Of a DNA stretch of 64,000 nucleotides, positions 8,758-17,819 are shown in pieces. Origin of the DNA: VRUE01 sp963725085 (GTDB lineage: Bacteria; Actinomycetota; Thermoleophilia; Solirubrobacterales; 70-9); the NCBI GenBank assembly GCA_963725085.1, contig CAVRXM010000005.1:372001-436000 (forward strand). The letters are read 5' to 3'. Below the pieces are notes generated by a model. The model searched no databases and was not told where the DNA came from. It saw nothing but the letters and a program-made list of their open reading frames with translations. The stretch's first letter is position 1, and the number at the start of each line of letters is the position of its first letter. Position numbers and translations under genes: made by a program.

Positions 8758-9833
8758 TTATCGCCGACCCAAGGCCCGCGCGACCAGCCTAGCCAGAGTG
8801 TCGTCTTGGGACAGGCTCGCCGTATAGACGCGAACATCGATCGGATGTATCGGATGTAGGCCTCGAACCTTGCGACGTGCTCGCTCAAGCTGGTCCCGAA
8901 CCGCCTCGTTCCCTGTTTCGGCAACCGTGCAAACGAATTGATTCTCGGCCCAGCGCACAATTGGATCACCTGGGCGGAGCTCCTCTTCAATGGCCAGGAA
9001 GACATCACCAATCGCGGCGATATGGGCCGGATAGTTGTCGCTGGCTTCAGACGGTGAGCCATCGTTGACGGTGAGCAGACCAAGGACCAGCGTCGATCCC
9101 CGAATACGAGCGCTCCCGATCTCGTGGCGCAGGAGGACTTCGCCGAATTGCCGGCAGTAGGCGCCGGTAAGTTCGTCCAAATAGAAGCGCTCCAGTTCCA
9201 CCCGCAGAAGTTCACGGTCTCGCGCTGCGGCTTCCCTGTCCCTCGCTGCGCGTTCGCGATCGCTGAGGGCGCTCAGTCGAGCGGTCGCTGCTCTCTCCCT
9301 GATCGAACGAACTGCACGCATGATGGGATCGTCGTCGACCTCTGCTCCGTCGAGTGCCGCTGCGGCCTTGTCGACTTCATTGGCGGCCAAATCTCGCGCG
9401 GTCGCCTGTTCGTCCCGACGGGAGGCATTCTCGTCACGGCGCGAGGCGATTTCTTCACGCTCCCGGGCAACCTGAGCGCGAACTCCAGTCGTAGCAGAGC
9501 GCGTGAGAGTTCCCTGGTCCCTGCTGACCTGTCCTTCACCGTGAACGCGCATCAACTCGGCGCCAGCCTCTGGATAGGCGTCCAACTCCCGATCGAACGC
9601 TTCCTGGTCGCTATCAGAAGCTCGTTGATCGGTTACTGCGGCGGCCTGATCTTGATCGGAAAGGCCCTGATCGGTGTCCGAGGCGGTTTGGTCGCAGTCC
9701 GCAGTCGTCTGGTCCGCTTCGCCCGCAGCCCGATCGTCGAGGCTATGAGAGCGGCGACGCCATGGAAAACTAGGACTGATTTTGGGTCTTCCTTTCGGGG
9801 GCTGAACGCTGCCTGGAAGGCGAGCTCCTCCAA
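8758..9833 (-). CDS. Degenerate GGDEF protein with long coiled coil; N-terminus in two frames
   Basis: From TTG 9585 the product has a helical Arg/Asp/Glu-rich region (SRRDENASRRDEQATARD...) followed by a GGDEF-fold domain beginning LDELTGAY. The signature GGDEF position reads WAENQF, so the metal and substrate residues for c-di-GMP synthesis are missing. Upstream to about 9770 the same frame encodes the repeat typical of this family (DQTTADCDQTASDTDQ) but has no start codon; a TTG-started frame from 9833 covers the extreme N-terminus. A one-base indel near 9750 is therefore likely. The stop adjoins att remnant 1. Confidence 0.6.
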
Positions 9834-10004
9834 ACCAGCGTCCCTGTTATTCAGGCTAGCACCGTGGAGACCGATCGTCCCGGCCCCGGTTCATGATCGC
9901 GTTCATCGTCTTCTGCGCCACGCATGGTGGCGATCGACTGAGCCGACCCAGCGCAGCTGGGCCGGGTAGTCCCCGAGTGGCCGACTGACCCGATCCCTCC
10001 GAGA

Positions 10005-10033
10005 TTGACCCAACGGTCAACGAGGACTAACGT
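10005..10033 (+). promoter_or_regulatory. Promoter of KNSVG-family gene 10097
   Basis: TTGACC at 10005-10010, a 17-base spacer, then TAACGT at 10028-10033. The same arrangement precedes the other four family members in this window, so I take it as the -35/-10 pair. The leader to the ATG is about 57 bases. Confidence 0.6.
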
Positions 10034-10096
10034 CATCGACCGGAGCCTCGGTCCGTTGGGGGGACAAGGCCGAATGCCAACCCAACGGAGGCCCAG

Positions 10097-10759
10097 ATGC
10101 GCCCGAAGCTGACCTACGCGAACGTGATGGCAACCGTGGCGGTCTTCATCGCTCTCGGCAGCGGAGCCATGGCGGCTACCCACCTCGGCAAGAACAGTGT
10201 TGGGGCCAAGCAACTGAAGAAGAACTCCGTCACCACGGCGAAAATCAAGAAGGAAGCCGTCACCGGCGCCAAGGTCAAGAAAGGCACGCTGACCGGAACG
10301 CAGATCAACTCCTCGACGCTTGGCTCCGTCCCGCAGGCCGCTCATGCAGACAGCGCCGATACCGCCACTACAGCGAACGTCGCGGATGGCATAGCACCGG
10401 CGGAACCCTTCCACGAGGTCGGTGCTCCCGGAGAGATTCCCTTTGAGCACGGATGTAAGAACGTCAACCCCGTGCGGACATACACGGAGACTGTCGGGTA
10501 CTACAAGGACCGAGAGGGCGTCGTGCATCTGAAGGGTGGTTACTACAACTGCAACTCTGTCGCCTCTGTCGCGTTCAACCTCCCTGCGGGCTTTCGCCCC
10601 GGCGGACTCGTGAGTTTCCCGACCGGCGGTGCCGGTGTGGCAGGAGGTGTGTACGTCGATGTCCTCCCTGTCGGACTAGCGGAAGGCGGCGATGGAGCTG
10701 TGGAGTGCGGCGCGAGTTACTGCTACCTCAACGGGATCACCTTCCGCGCCGAATCCTGA
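10097..10759 (+). CDS. KNSVG-repeat surface protein, copy 1
   Basis: 220 residues. The N-terminus MRPKLTYANVMATVAVFIAL is a hydrophobic export signal or anchor. It is followed by short repeats (KNSVGAKQLKKNS, VTTAKIKKEAV, TGAKVKKGTL, TGTQINSSTLG) that suggest a beta-solenoid-like stalk. The C-terminal half (HEVGAPGEIPFEHGC, VGYYKDREGVVHLKGGYY) is a beta-rich head conserved in copies 3 and 5 and ends in ITFRAES. GGAGG lies 8 bases before the ATG. Cell-surface location is inferred; no enzyme motif is seen. Confidence 0.75.
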   Translation: MRPKLTYANVMATVAVFIALGSGAMAATHLGKNSVGAKQLKKNSVTTAKIKKEAVTGAKVKKGTLTGTQINSSTLGSVPQAAHADSADTATTANVADGIAPAEPFHEVGAPGEIPFEHGCKNVNPVRTYTETVGYYKDREGVVHLKGGYYNCNSVASVAFNLPAGFRPGGLVSFPTGGAGVAGGVYVDVLPVGLAEGGDGAVECGASYCYLNGITFRAES

Positions 10760-10777
10760 GGATCAGCCACCGAACCT

Positions 10778-10799
10778 GAGGGGTCCAGAGCGGCCCCTC
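10778..10799 (+). terminator. Hairpin after KNSVG copy 1
   Basis: GAGGGG and CCCCTC pair across a ten-base loop, followed by TTG rather than a T-run. A near-identical hairpin follows copy 2 at 11653-11675. Confidence 0.5.
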
Positions 10800-10828
10800 T
10801 TGCCGTTCTGGCTGAGGAGGAATAGCGT
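10800..10828 (+). promoter_or_regulatory. Promoter of KNSVG-family gene 10894
   Basis: TTGCCG at 10800-10805, 17-base spacer, TAGCGT at 10823-10828. It matches the promoter of the other family genes in spacing and -10 sequence and starts immediately after the preceding hairpin. Confidence 0.5.
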
Positions 10829-10893
10829 CGCAGCGAGGGCCTCGGCCCTTTCGGGCTGCGAGGCCGAAAGCCACGACCGCAAGGGAGGCCGAA

Positions 10894-11598
10894 ATGAGAG
10901 AGCGCATCACATCGGCTCACGTCCTCGCTCTCATCGCCATCGTCCTGGCGGTTGGAGGCAATGCCTTTGCCTTCACCCTCGGCAAGAACTCAGTCGACAC
11001 CAAGCAGTTGAAGAAGAACTCGGTGACCACGGCGAAAATCAAAAACCAAGCCGTCACCGCCGCCAAAGTCAAGAAGGGCACGCTGACCGGGAAGCAGATC
11101 AACGCCTCGAAGTTGGGAATTGTGCCAAGCGCCGTCCATGCCACCAGCGCCGACAACGCAACCCAGCTCGGGAACCTGGATGCGAACGCATACGAGCACG
11201 CCGATCAGATCAAGCGCTTCGGTCCTCTCATGGACAGCACGCCCGGCACAGCGCCGGGCGGTCCCACAGCCTCGTTCGGGCCGTTCACCTTCCAGCTCCT
11301 CTGCCAGTACCTCCCGGAAAAGGACGAGATAGGGCTGGGGTCGAGCGAGCCGCACGCCTTCGCTGCGTGGACCGTTCCATCGGATGCCGGGACCCTTGAA
11401 TCCTTCTACGCCACCAACCTGGGTCCACCCATTGCCATCGCCAGCTCCTCGAAGCCCGGGGCCTACTTAAAGCCGGTCGAGGGCTGGGCGCTGTCGCCCT
11501 CGGGGGTCCGAATGCATTTCTCACTGTGGTTTGGACACGGCGTCCTAGGTGCCGACAACTCCACCTGCACCTTTGGTGGCGAGTTCCGTCAGGGGTAA
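10894..11598 (+). CDS. KNSVG-repeat surface protein, copy 2
   Basis: 234 residues. It shares the N-terminal membrane segment (ITSAHVLALIAIVLAVGGNAFAF) and repeats (KNSVDTKQLKKNSVTT, AAKVKKGTLTGKQIN) with copy 1 but has a different C-terminal head (FGPLMDSTPGTAPGG onwards). GGGAGG precedes the ATG. Because only the stalk is conserved, the head domains look exchangeable. It lies 135 bp after copy 1 with its own promoter, suggesting tandem duplication followed by head divergence. Confidence 0.7.
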   Translation: MRERITSAHVLALIAIVLAVGGNAFAFTLGKNSVDTKQLKKNSVTTAKIKNQAVTAAKVKKGTLTGKQINASKLGIVPSAVHATSADNATQLGNLDANAYEHADQIKRFGPLMDSTPGTAPGGPTASFGPFTFQLLCQYLPEKDEIGLGSSEPHAFAAWTVPSDAGTLESFYATNLGPPIAIASSSKPGAYLKPVEGWALSPSGVRMHFSLWFGHGVLGADNSTCTFGGEFRQG

Positions 11599-11652
11599 AG
11601 GAGCGCTATCACCTTCGGCGCCGAATCCTGAGGAGCGGCACCCCGGACGTAA

Positions 11653-11675
11653 GAGGGGGTCCAGAGCGGCCCCTC
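11653..11675 (+). terminator. Hairpin after KNSVG copy 2
   Basis: Same GAGGGG...CCCCTC hairpin as after copy 1, which supports a role as the native 3' end of these transcripts. Confidence 0.5.
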
Positions 11676-11686
11676 TTCAAGCGCTC

Positions 11687-11720
11687 AACAGAGGAACCCC
11701 CTAGGGGTTGTTCCTCTGTT
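11687..11720. terminator. Long inverted repeat
   Basis: AACAGAGGAAC...GTTCCTCTGTT forms a near-perfect stem of about 14 pairs with a CTAG loop and a small bulge. It lies between the KNSVG gene and an oppositely oriented integrase fragment, so it may terminate transcription from both sides. Confidence 0.5.
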
Positions 11721-11795
11721 GTGATCGGGCTTTTAGACCGGCTAGAGGGTCCTATCGATTGACCTTTTGTGAGGGTGCGAAGGATCGGGGCGAGG

Positions 11796-12014
11796 TCAGC
11801 CCCTGCTCGTCAACTTCGCCAACTCGTCGCGGACGATGCCTCGCACCATGGTCGCCATCTCGTCGTCCCCATCGTCATCGTCGGGGGCATCGAAGGCGCT
11901 TCGGATGGCGTCGCGCAGCTTCGCGTCCTCGACGTGGAGGTAAACCTGGGTCGTGCTCAGATCGGAGTGGCCCAGTGCGAGTTGGAGAACGCTGCGCGGA
12001 CGGCCTCGACGCAC
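11796..12014 (-). pseudogene. Tyrosine recombinase C-terminal fragment
   Basis: The frame encodes ALGHSDLSTTQVYLHVED, the box III region (LGHxxxxTTxxYxH) with the catalytic His/Tyr of tyrosine recombinases, then a short acidic tail. The N-terminal and central domains with the first catalytic Arg and HxxR are missing. This lineage differs from the type A tail at 17303 (GHADRAFTLRTYIHL). It is not next to a tRNA copy. A remnant of a further mobile element. Confidence 0.75.
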
Positions 12015-12165
12015 AGTGTGTCCTTCACCTTGCGGCGGGCCCGGCGATCCCTCGGAGATCGAACTCTATTTCCGCGGCGCCCGGGCCAGCCGATTTGGTC
12101 TCGTAGGCTCCGGCGACCTTCTCCGCCAGACGCCTGATCGCGGTGTAACCGGCCCGGCCCGCTTC

Positions 12166-15100
12166 CTAGCTCCGACTGATGAGGACGGCGAACGGGGTCT
12201 GCTCCCCGGCCGCGGTCGCGGTGAGCCGGAGCATGAGGGGAGTGCCTCGTCGGATCGGGAGGCTGTATCTCCTCTTCTTCGGGCCCAGCTTGAAGCGCGT
12301 CTTGCCGATCGTCAGCGTCGCCGGGACGGCCGATCTGGCCGAGAAGACCAGCTTGCGGGCGGCGCGGGGGACCTGTTTGGGTATGCCGAGCTTCAGGAAC
12401 GGCAGCCTGACCGGCCTGACGGTGACCCGGACCTGCGCGGTGCCGGTTCGACCGGCGGAGTCCGTCGCGACCAGGCGGATCATGTTCTTGCCGGCCGGCA
12501 GCGGCCCGGCGCTGACCTCGGCGCCGCGGCCGATCGCGAACGGTCCGTCGAACCATCGCAGGCTGTCCCCGCGCAGCTCGCGCATGCTCGCGTCGAAGGC
12601 CTGCCCGGACAGCTGCAGGCGGGCGTCGCCGGCGACCGACGTCAGCGTCTTTTCGATCGCCACCTGAGGCTTCGCGCCGACGGCGACGAAGACCGGCGAG
12701 ACGGCGGCCGTTTCGTTGAACCCGTCGTTGACGCGGACCCGCACGCGGGCCGCCTGCGAGGCGGCGAAATAGAAGGAGGACATCGAGGCGTGCCCCCGGC
12801 TCGGGCCGACGAAGACGGTGTGCCAAGAGCGCCCGCCGTCGCGAGAGTAATCGATCGATGCCGTCAGAGCGGAATGCGAGCGATCAGTCGCCCGCCAGCG
12901 CACCTTCACCTTTCCCCCGCCGCCGACCCGCGCTCCCCGGCGGGGCGCCAGGACCACCGCCTTCGGCGCGCGCCGCGGGCGGCTGCGGCTCGCGACGACC
13001 GTCCCGTTGAGGAGGACCTCGACCCGGTCGACGCGTCGCGCCGGCACTTCCCCGGTCAGCTCGTCGAGCGGACCGACTTCGTCGATGTGGCCGACTCCCT
13101 CCTGCATCGGGACGGTCGCGATCGGCTTTCCGTCGCCACCCAGCGCCCGCAGCGCGTAGGCGGATCCGCCGCGCGGCAGCGGCGGCCCGACCTGGAAGCC
13201 GACGCTGCCGATCTGCACGCCTTCGGTCCCGGCGTAGGCGATCACCCGCAGGCGGCCCCTGTGGATGGCAGCGACCGCTTTGTGGCCTCCTCCATGGCCG
13301 CGGCGAGCGGCCCGCGCGGTACCGGTGCGACGCGGCGCGCCACCCGCCCCGACCGACGACCCATGAGCGCCGCCGACCGATGACCCCGACGCCGGCGCGA
13401 AGCGGTTGAAGACGTTCTCCCAATTGATCGGCGAGAGCCAGTTGCCGGCGTCGCCGGAGCCCCTGGTCGGCGAGCAGTAGGACATGAAGTCGTAGTACTC
13501 CGAGACTTCGTTCAGTCCGTCCGCGAGGACCGTGTATGGGGAGGTGCCCATGTCGAGGCCGACGCCGAGCAGCTGGCCGAAGCCTTCAGGCGGCTCCGTG
13601 TCGGTGTCTGTTTTCTGTCCGCCCTCGACATTCGCCTCGACCGTGTCCTCGTTGTCGCCGGGCTTGAGCGGCCAGGGCACGCCGGTCTGGTCGCCGTCGT
13701 CGCTGTCGTTGTCCTGTCCCCCGCCGCACTCCTGGCTCGCGTGCTTGAGCCCGAACAGGTGGAAGAGCTCATGCGAGACAGAGGTGAAGGGCCGGTCGTC
13801 GCCGGTGCCGTCGGGCGTGTAGGTGACCAACGCGGTGCCGCCGCTGGTGGTCCCGCCCGTGCCCGTCGGGCTGACGCCCATCGTCGCGTAGTTCGGGTGC
13901 CCGTTGTCCGAGGCCCACTGGTCGACACGCCCCTTCGCCGCGTTCGTCTTGTTCAGGTGTTCGTCCTTGGAATTGACGATGTCGGTTATGTCGATGCTCG
14001 CCTGATAGGGAAGGACGACGAACCCGTCGTCCGCCAGCGGCGCGACCAGCTTGCCGTCGGCGAGGGCGGCGGAGGCCGGTATCGGGGAGTGCCCGTTCTC
14101 GGTCATCGCGACGGTCGTCAGCGTCACCTTTTCGGTCGGATTGAAGGTGACGTCGTTCTCGGTGAAGGTGTCGTTCGCCTTGCAGGCCACACCCGAGCAC
14201 TGGATCGATGCCGGACCGAAGCTCGGCGGTGGCGCCGTCAGGCTGCCGACGAGCTTGATCGTGCCCACGGTCCAGGAGGCGGGCAGGGTGAACGTGAAGG
14301 CGTGGGCGTCGCTGATCAGCTCCGGCCCGAAAACGGGGGCGGGGCTCCACTCGCCCGTGTCGGTCAGGGCGGCCGGGCCGTAGTCGGGGTGCAAGGGGCT
14401 CCCGGGGAGCTGGGCCCCGTTGCGGAATCCGCTCAGGGTTGCGCCGATCCCCGTGGCGCCCCCCGCCGGCGCGCCGGCGGCGTCGGCGTAGAAGCGCACC
14501 GCGGTCCGCTTGTGCTTGACGAGGTCGAGGCCGCTGTAGCCGCCGCCCGAGGAGCCGCTGGGGACTAGGACTGCGACCGGGTCCTGGATGCCCTGCGTGA
14601 CCTCCAGCCCCTGTGCTCGCATGTCGAAGTTGCCCGAGACGCTGACCGGGATCGTCACCGAGCGGTTTTTACTTCCCGAGGTCGGGCTCGGGGTGCCGGT
14701 GACGGTGACCGGGGCGGCGGTCACCGCCGGCGCGCCGGGTCCCGCGCTCAGCGTCAGTGTGAGCGGGGTGCCCTCGGGGCCGTTGGTCGAGCTCGGGCTG
14801 ACCGAGCCGCTGACTTCGCTCGGCAGGCCGCTGACGCCGAAGGAGATCGGCCCGAAGGAGGTCGAGTTGCGATGCAGCCTCAGGGTGACGTTCGCGGACG
14901 CGCCCGGCACCAGCGTCGGGCCGAGGCCCTCGGCGGAGATGGCGAAGTCGGGCGGGATCGTCCCGGGGACTTCGTCAAAGCTCAGGTCGTCGATCCCGAC
15001 CGGGCACTCGGCGTCGCTTGCGAGCCTGAAGAAGCTGATTTCCGAGCTCGAGGACTGGATCCCCATCTTCATTGTCAGGCCGAAGCCGGAGGAGATTTCG

Positions 15101-15564
15101 ACCGTGTCTTTGGCGCCGGGGAGCGGGTTGCCGGCCAGGTCGAACCCTTCGAGGGAGACGTTGGCGGGAAAGCCGAGTCCGAGGTTGAGGTTGCCGATGT
15201 AGAGGGTGACGTGGTTCCGGGGCGCCGCGAACCGGCCCCAGAGCAGCACTTCGTGGAGCTCGCTCCCGCATTTCTGGCTGACGTCGAGCACGTTCGGGGG
15301 CGAGTGCGCTTCGCTGCCGCTCGGGGTGACGATCGTGGGCGCCGGAACCTTCAAGCCCGACGGGGTTTCGTTGAACGTGACTCCCTCGGCGCTGTACTGG
15401 TTTTCGATCGCCGTGCCTGCGGCCTGGTCGTCGAAGTTGATCACCGTGTCGGCGGCCGCGGCCGCCGACGGAAACACCAGCGCGCCGGCGACGATCACCG
15501 CCGCGGCCAGCCATCGTCGGCCCGCGGGCTCGCCCCCAGTAATTCTCCGGACGGATCCCCTCAT
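12166..15564 (-). CDS. Large secreted metzincin-type metalloprotease
   Basis: 1132 residues from ATG 15564, chosen because a signal peptide follows (RRWLAAAVIVAGALVF...AAAA). N-terminal part: beta-rich binding domain (INFDDQAAGTAIENQYSAEG) and Ig-like segments. Around residues 600-640 lies HELFHLFGLKH, an HExxHxxGxxH zinc site, and about 120 residues on YYDFMSYC supplies the Met-turn, together defining a metzincin. The C-terminal 350 residues are Ig-like modules and a basic end. Likely an extracellular endopeptidase. The frame is intact over 3.4 kb, unlike many neighbours. Confidence 0.75.
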   Translation of the reverse strand: MRGSVRRITGGEPAGRRWLAAAVIVAGALVFPSAAAAADTVINFDDQAAGTAIENQYSAEGVTFNETPSGLKVPAPTIVTPSGSEAHSPPNVLDVSQKCGSELHEVLLWGRFAAPRNHVTLYIGNLNLGLGFPANVSLEGFDLAGNPLPGAKDTVEISSGFGLTMKMGIQSSSSEISFFRLASDAECPVGIDDLSFDEVPGTIPPDFAISAEGLGPTLVPGASANVTLRLHRNSTSFGPISFGVSGLPSEVSGSVSPSSTNGPEGTPLTLTLSAGPGAPAVTAAPVTVTGTPSPTSGSKNRSVTIPVSVSGNFDMRAQGLEVTQGIQDPVAVLVPSGSSGGGYSGLDLVKHKRTAVRFYADAAGAPAGGATGIGATLSGFRNGAQLPGSPLHPDYGPAALTDTGEWSPAPVFGPELISDAHAFTFTLPASWTVGTIKLVGSLTAPPPSFGPASIQCSGVACKANDTFTENDVTFNPTEKVTLTTVAMTENGHSPIPASAALADGKLVAPLADDGFVVLPYQASIDITDIVNSKDEHLNKTNAAKGRVDQWASDNGHPNYATMGVSPTGTGGTTSGGTALVTYTPDGTGDDRPFTSVSHELFHLFGLKHASQECGGGQDNDSDDGDQTGVPWPLKPGDNEDTVEANVEGGQKTDTDTEPPEGFGQLLGVGLDMGTSPYTVLADGLNEVSEYYDFMSYCSPTRGSGDAGNWLSPINWENVFNRFAPASGSSVGGAHGSSVGAGGAPRRTGTARAARRGHGGGHKAVAAIHRGRLRVIAYAGTEGVQIGSVGFQVGPPLPRGGSAYALRALGGDGKPIATVPMQEGVGHIDEVGPLDELTGEVPARRVDRVEVLLNGTVVASRSRPRRAPKAVVLAPRRGARVGGGGKVKVRWRATDRSHSALTASIDYSRDGGRSWHTVFVGPSRGHASMSSFYFAASQAARVRVRVNDGFNETAAVSPVFVAVGAKPQVAIEKTLTSVAGDARLQLSGQAFDASMRELRGDSLRWFDGPFAIGRGAEVSAGPLPAGKNMIRLVATDSAGRTGTAQVRVTVRPVRLPFLKLGIPKQVPRAARKLVFSARSAVPATLTIGKTRFKLGPKKRRYSLPIRRGTPLMLRLTATAAGEQTPFAVLISRS

Positions 15565-15627
15565 CGCCCTCCTTTTCGCGGCGATCCTACCCTGTGCCGT
15601 GATGTCGGTTGTACGATCGTCCAGGTC

Positions 15628-15720
15628 ATGCGGAGGATTGCGGCCTCGGTGGCGATGATTCTGAGCAGGGAGTTGCGGCTGTTTGCGGGTGTTGTGTTGC
15701 CACCCCGACCTGCCACCTTT
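15628..15720 (+). pseudogene. Truncated signal-peptide start fused to att remnant 2
   Basis: ATG 15628 opens MRRIAASVAMIL, nearly identical to the start of the propeller gene at 4130, with related upstream bases. At about 15654 the sequence switches abruptly to the type A integrase tail (GATTCTG then AGTTGCGG). TTGCCAC at 15697 and CTGCCAC at 15710 are the paired repeats, here 13 bp apart. The tRNA half itself is gone. A recombination breakpoint at the usual crossover point appears to have cut the gene. Confidence 0.6.
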
Positions 15721-15780
15721 TGCCGAGCCTTTGGCTCCCCTTTTCCCCAGGTTGTTGCTGCCCCGGTCACGCTCCCAAAT

Positions 15781-15969
15781 ATGCTGCAACAGCGAAATAG
15801 CGGTGCGAGAGCCTGCACACACCGGAACCCCTGGGACCTCCGCCTGATCACCTACACGCGCTATGGCGCAATGGTCGGCTGCCTGCGGTGCGGCACCTCA
15901 TGGCTGATGAGCAGTTATCCGCTTCCCGATTCGAGCTATATGAGCGGTGGTTGGCGGAGCAAGCGGTAA
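15781..15969 (+). CDS. Possible small Cys-containing protein (62 aa)
   Basis: ATG 15781 opens a frame with WDLRLITYTRYGAMVGCLRCGTSW, whose CxxC could be half of a zinc site. No convincing ribosome-binding site. The stretch to 16222 also holds a second diverged integrase-tail-like segment at about 16040-16090 on the minus strand, so the 657 bp between the metalloprotease and the methyltransferase are mostly mobile-element debris. Confidence 0.25.
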   Translation: MLQQRNSGARACTHRNPWDLRLITYTRYGAMVGCLRCGTSWLMSSYPLPDSSYMSGGWRSKR

Positions 15970-16222
15970 TGGATTAGGCAGCTCAATGTCATCGAGGCTC
16001 GGCAGTGGCCACATTTGCTGCCATCCCTTGGTTTTGGCCGATCGTCGGCCTCGGGACCTGCGGCTATCTGCGGGTGTCGGGTTGGCACCCCTGCCCGATT
16101 CATCTACGGGTTGCTTCATCGGCGCCAATTGGACGAGGCGACGATCTGAACCAACCGACTGCTGCTTCCGTACATGGAACCCATCAAGCGAGATTCTCAC
16201 AACGACAGAGAGGGATAGACCA

Positions 16223-17029
16223 GTGAACGCGAACCAGGAACTCTGGGAGAAGGGCGATTTCACGAAGATCGCGCAGACGATGCGGGAGAGCGGCGAGGCG
16301 CTGGTCGGGAAGTTGGGCATCACCGATGGGCTCAAGGTCCTCGACCTCGGTTGCGGCGACGGCACCACCGCGGTGCCGGAGGCTCAGCTGGGCGCCGACG
16401 TTCTCGGTGTCGACATCGCAAGCAACCTGGTCGCGGCGGGAACTGCGCGCGCCGGGGACCTCGGCCTGACAAACATCCGCTTCCAGCAGGGCGATGCGAC
16501 CGACCTGCACGAGCTCGATGACGCGAGCTTCGATCTCGTCGTCAGCATCTTCGGGGCGATGTTCGCTCCCAAGCCGGCAGATGTGGCAAAGGAGATGGTC
16601 CGCGTCACCAAGCCCGGTGGGCGGATCGTGATGGGGAACTGGATCCCGAATGACCCGACGCTGGTGGCTCAGATCCTGAAGACCAGCGCCGCATACTCGC
16701 CTCCACCTCCTGAGGGCTTCGTCAGCCCGATGACATGGGGCGTGGAGGACGAGGTGATCGGGCGGTTCACGGAAGCCGGGGTCCCCGCGGAGCAGATCTC
16801 GTTTCAGAGAGACACCTACACGTTCAACTATCCGGGATCCCCATCGGAGCTCGTCGGCGAGTTCCGGAGCTACTACGGGCCAACGATGAACGCATTCGCG
16901 GCTGCGGAAGAGAATGGCGGCGAGGGCGATCTCCAGTCCGAGCTGGATGCCCTGTTCAACGAAAAGAACACGGGCAATGGCGAGACGTCGATTCCAGCGA
17001 CGTTCCTGCGGGTGACGGTCACGCGGTAG
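16223..17029 (+). CDS. Class I SAM-dependent methyltransferase
   Basis: 268 residues from GTG 16223. Motif I is VLDLGCGDGTT, the acidic end of strand 2 is LGVDIA, the post-II region is GDATDLHELDDASFDLV, and VTKPGGRIVMGNW is the post-III signature. This is a UbiE/Methyltransf_11-type small-molecule methyltransferase; substrate cannot be inferred. It is the only gene between att remnants 2 and 3. Confidence 0.85.
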   Translation: MNANQELWEKGDFTKIAQTMRESGEALVGKLGITDGLKVLDLGCGDGTTAVPEAQLGADVLGVDIASNLVAAGTARAGDLGLTNIRFQQGDATDLHELDDASFDLVVSIFGAMFAPKPADVAKEMVRVTKPGGRIVMGNWIPNDPTLVAQILKTSAAYSPPPPEGFVSPMTWGVEDEVIGRFTEAGVPAEQISFQRDTYTFNYPGSPSELVGEFRSYYGPTMNAFAAAEENGGEGDLQSELDALFNEKNTGNGETSIPATFLRVTVTR

Positions 17030-17213
17030 ACGGCGAACAAGCGCCGCGCGAGTGAGGGGAATGCCGCCTGGGTCGATGTGAGACGCCGGCGGTCGATCGG
17101 CGAGGTCCCTGACATTCCCATGGCAAAGGTGGTCCAACGCCAGCAATTAGGTGGTCCTCAACGACGTATCTGTCGGTCATCCCTCTATGGAACCACCGGG
17201 GTTGGCCAGGCGA

Positions 17214-17382
17214 TGCCGGAGGAGGGACTCGAACGGCCGACACGGGGATTATGATTTTGCGCCGGGAGTTGCGGCTGTTTGCGGCCCTTCGAACTTTTCC
17301 CGCTAATCCGCCGTTTTCGCCATCTCGCCGGTTCCGGGATTTGCGACTGTCTCCGGGTGTTGCGTTGCCACCCCGTTGCCAC
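17214..17382 (-). repeat. att remnant 3: tRNA 3' half plus type A tail
   Basis: 17214-17256 match the tRNA 3' half with three mismatches. The type A tail follows with TTGCCAC repeats at 17365 and 17376 (11-bp period). It continues into the longest integrase remnant of the array at 17303-17539. Confidence 0.85.
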
Positions 17383-17539
17383 CCTCGACCGCTTCGTCGG
17401 GGAAGTCGGCGTCACCGACCCCGGCGTCGATCAGGTGTATGTAGGTGCGGAGGGTGAAGGCCCGGTCCGCGTGGCCGAGCCACTCCGAGACTTGCTTGAC
17501 GTTACGGCCCGCCTCGAACAGCACCCGCGAGCGGTGCAA
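17303..17539 (-). pseudogene. Integrase C-terminal remnant (type A)
   Basis: The frame encodes LFEAGRNVKQVSEWLGHADRAFTLRTYIHL, the catalytic box III with LGH and the nucleophile Tyr in TYIHL, then a tail rich in polar residues. Everything before the HxLRHT helix is missing. It reads straight toward the tRNA half, the normal arrangement for an integrase that overlaps its own attachment site. It identifies the parent of all type A tails as a tyrosine recombinase. Confidence 0.85.
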
Positions 17540-17819
17540 GCCGGGCGCCGCACGGTCCGGGCTGCCATCGAGGACCTAGCGGCGCCGGAATGTCACCGGG
17601 GAAGATCGTGGAGCGGCTGAACGCGCCGGTCACACTTCGCCGCGTGGGAAGCTTTGGCACCGTTCTACTGTCCGCCGCTGGCCTCGGAACGGCGGCGAGT
17701 TTGCGGGCGCGGGAGGCGGCCATGCGGTCCGCCCCGCCGGAAACGTCACCGTCGGTTGCATTTCCTGCTGGTCGCCCGTCTCCGCAGGCCCCAAAAGCTC
17801 ACCCCACGTACTACTCGGG
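17540..17819. other. No recognisable gene
   Basis: Open frames exist on both strands but none has a start, ribosome-binding site or recognisable motif. Probably remains of the deleted integrase element. Confidence 0.4.

Noticed and set aside
12015..12165. Short minus-strand frame (AIRRLAEKVAGAYETK ... IEFDLRG) resembling an effector-associated module
   Set aside because: Only about 40 codons, no start, next to mobile debris; similarity judged by eye is too weak to name.
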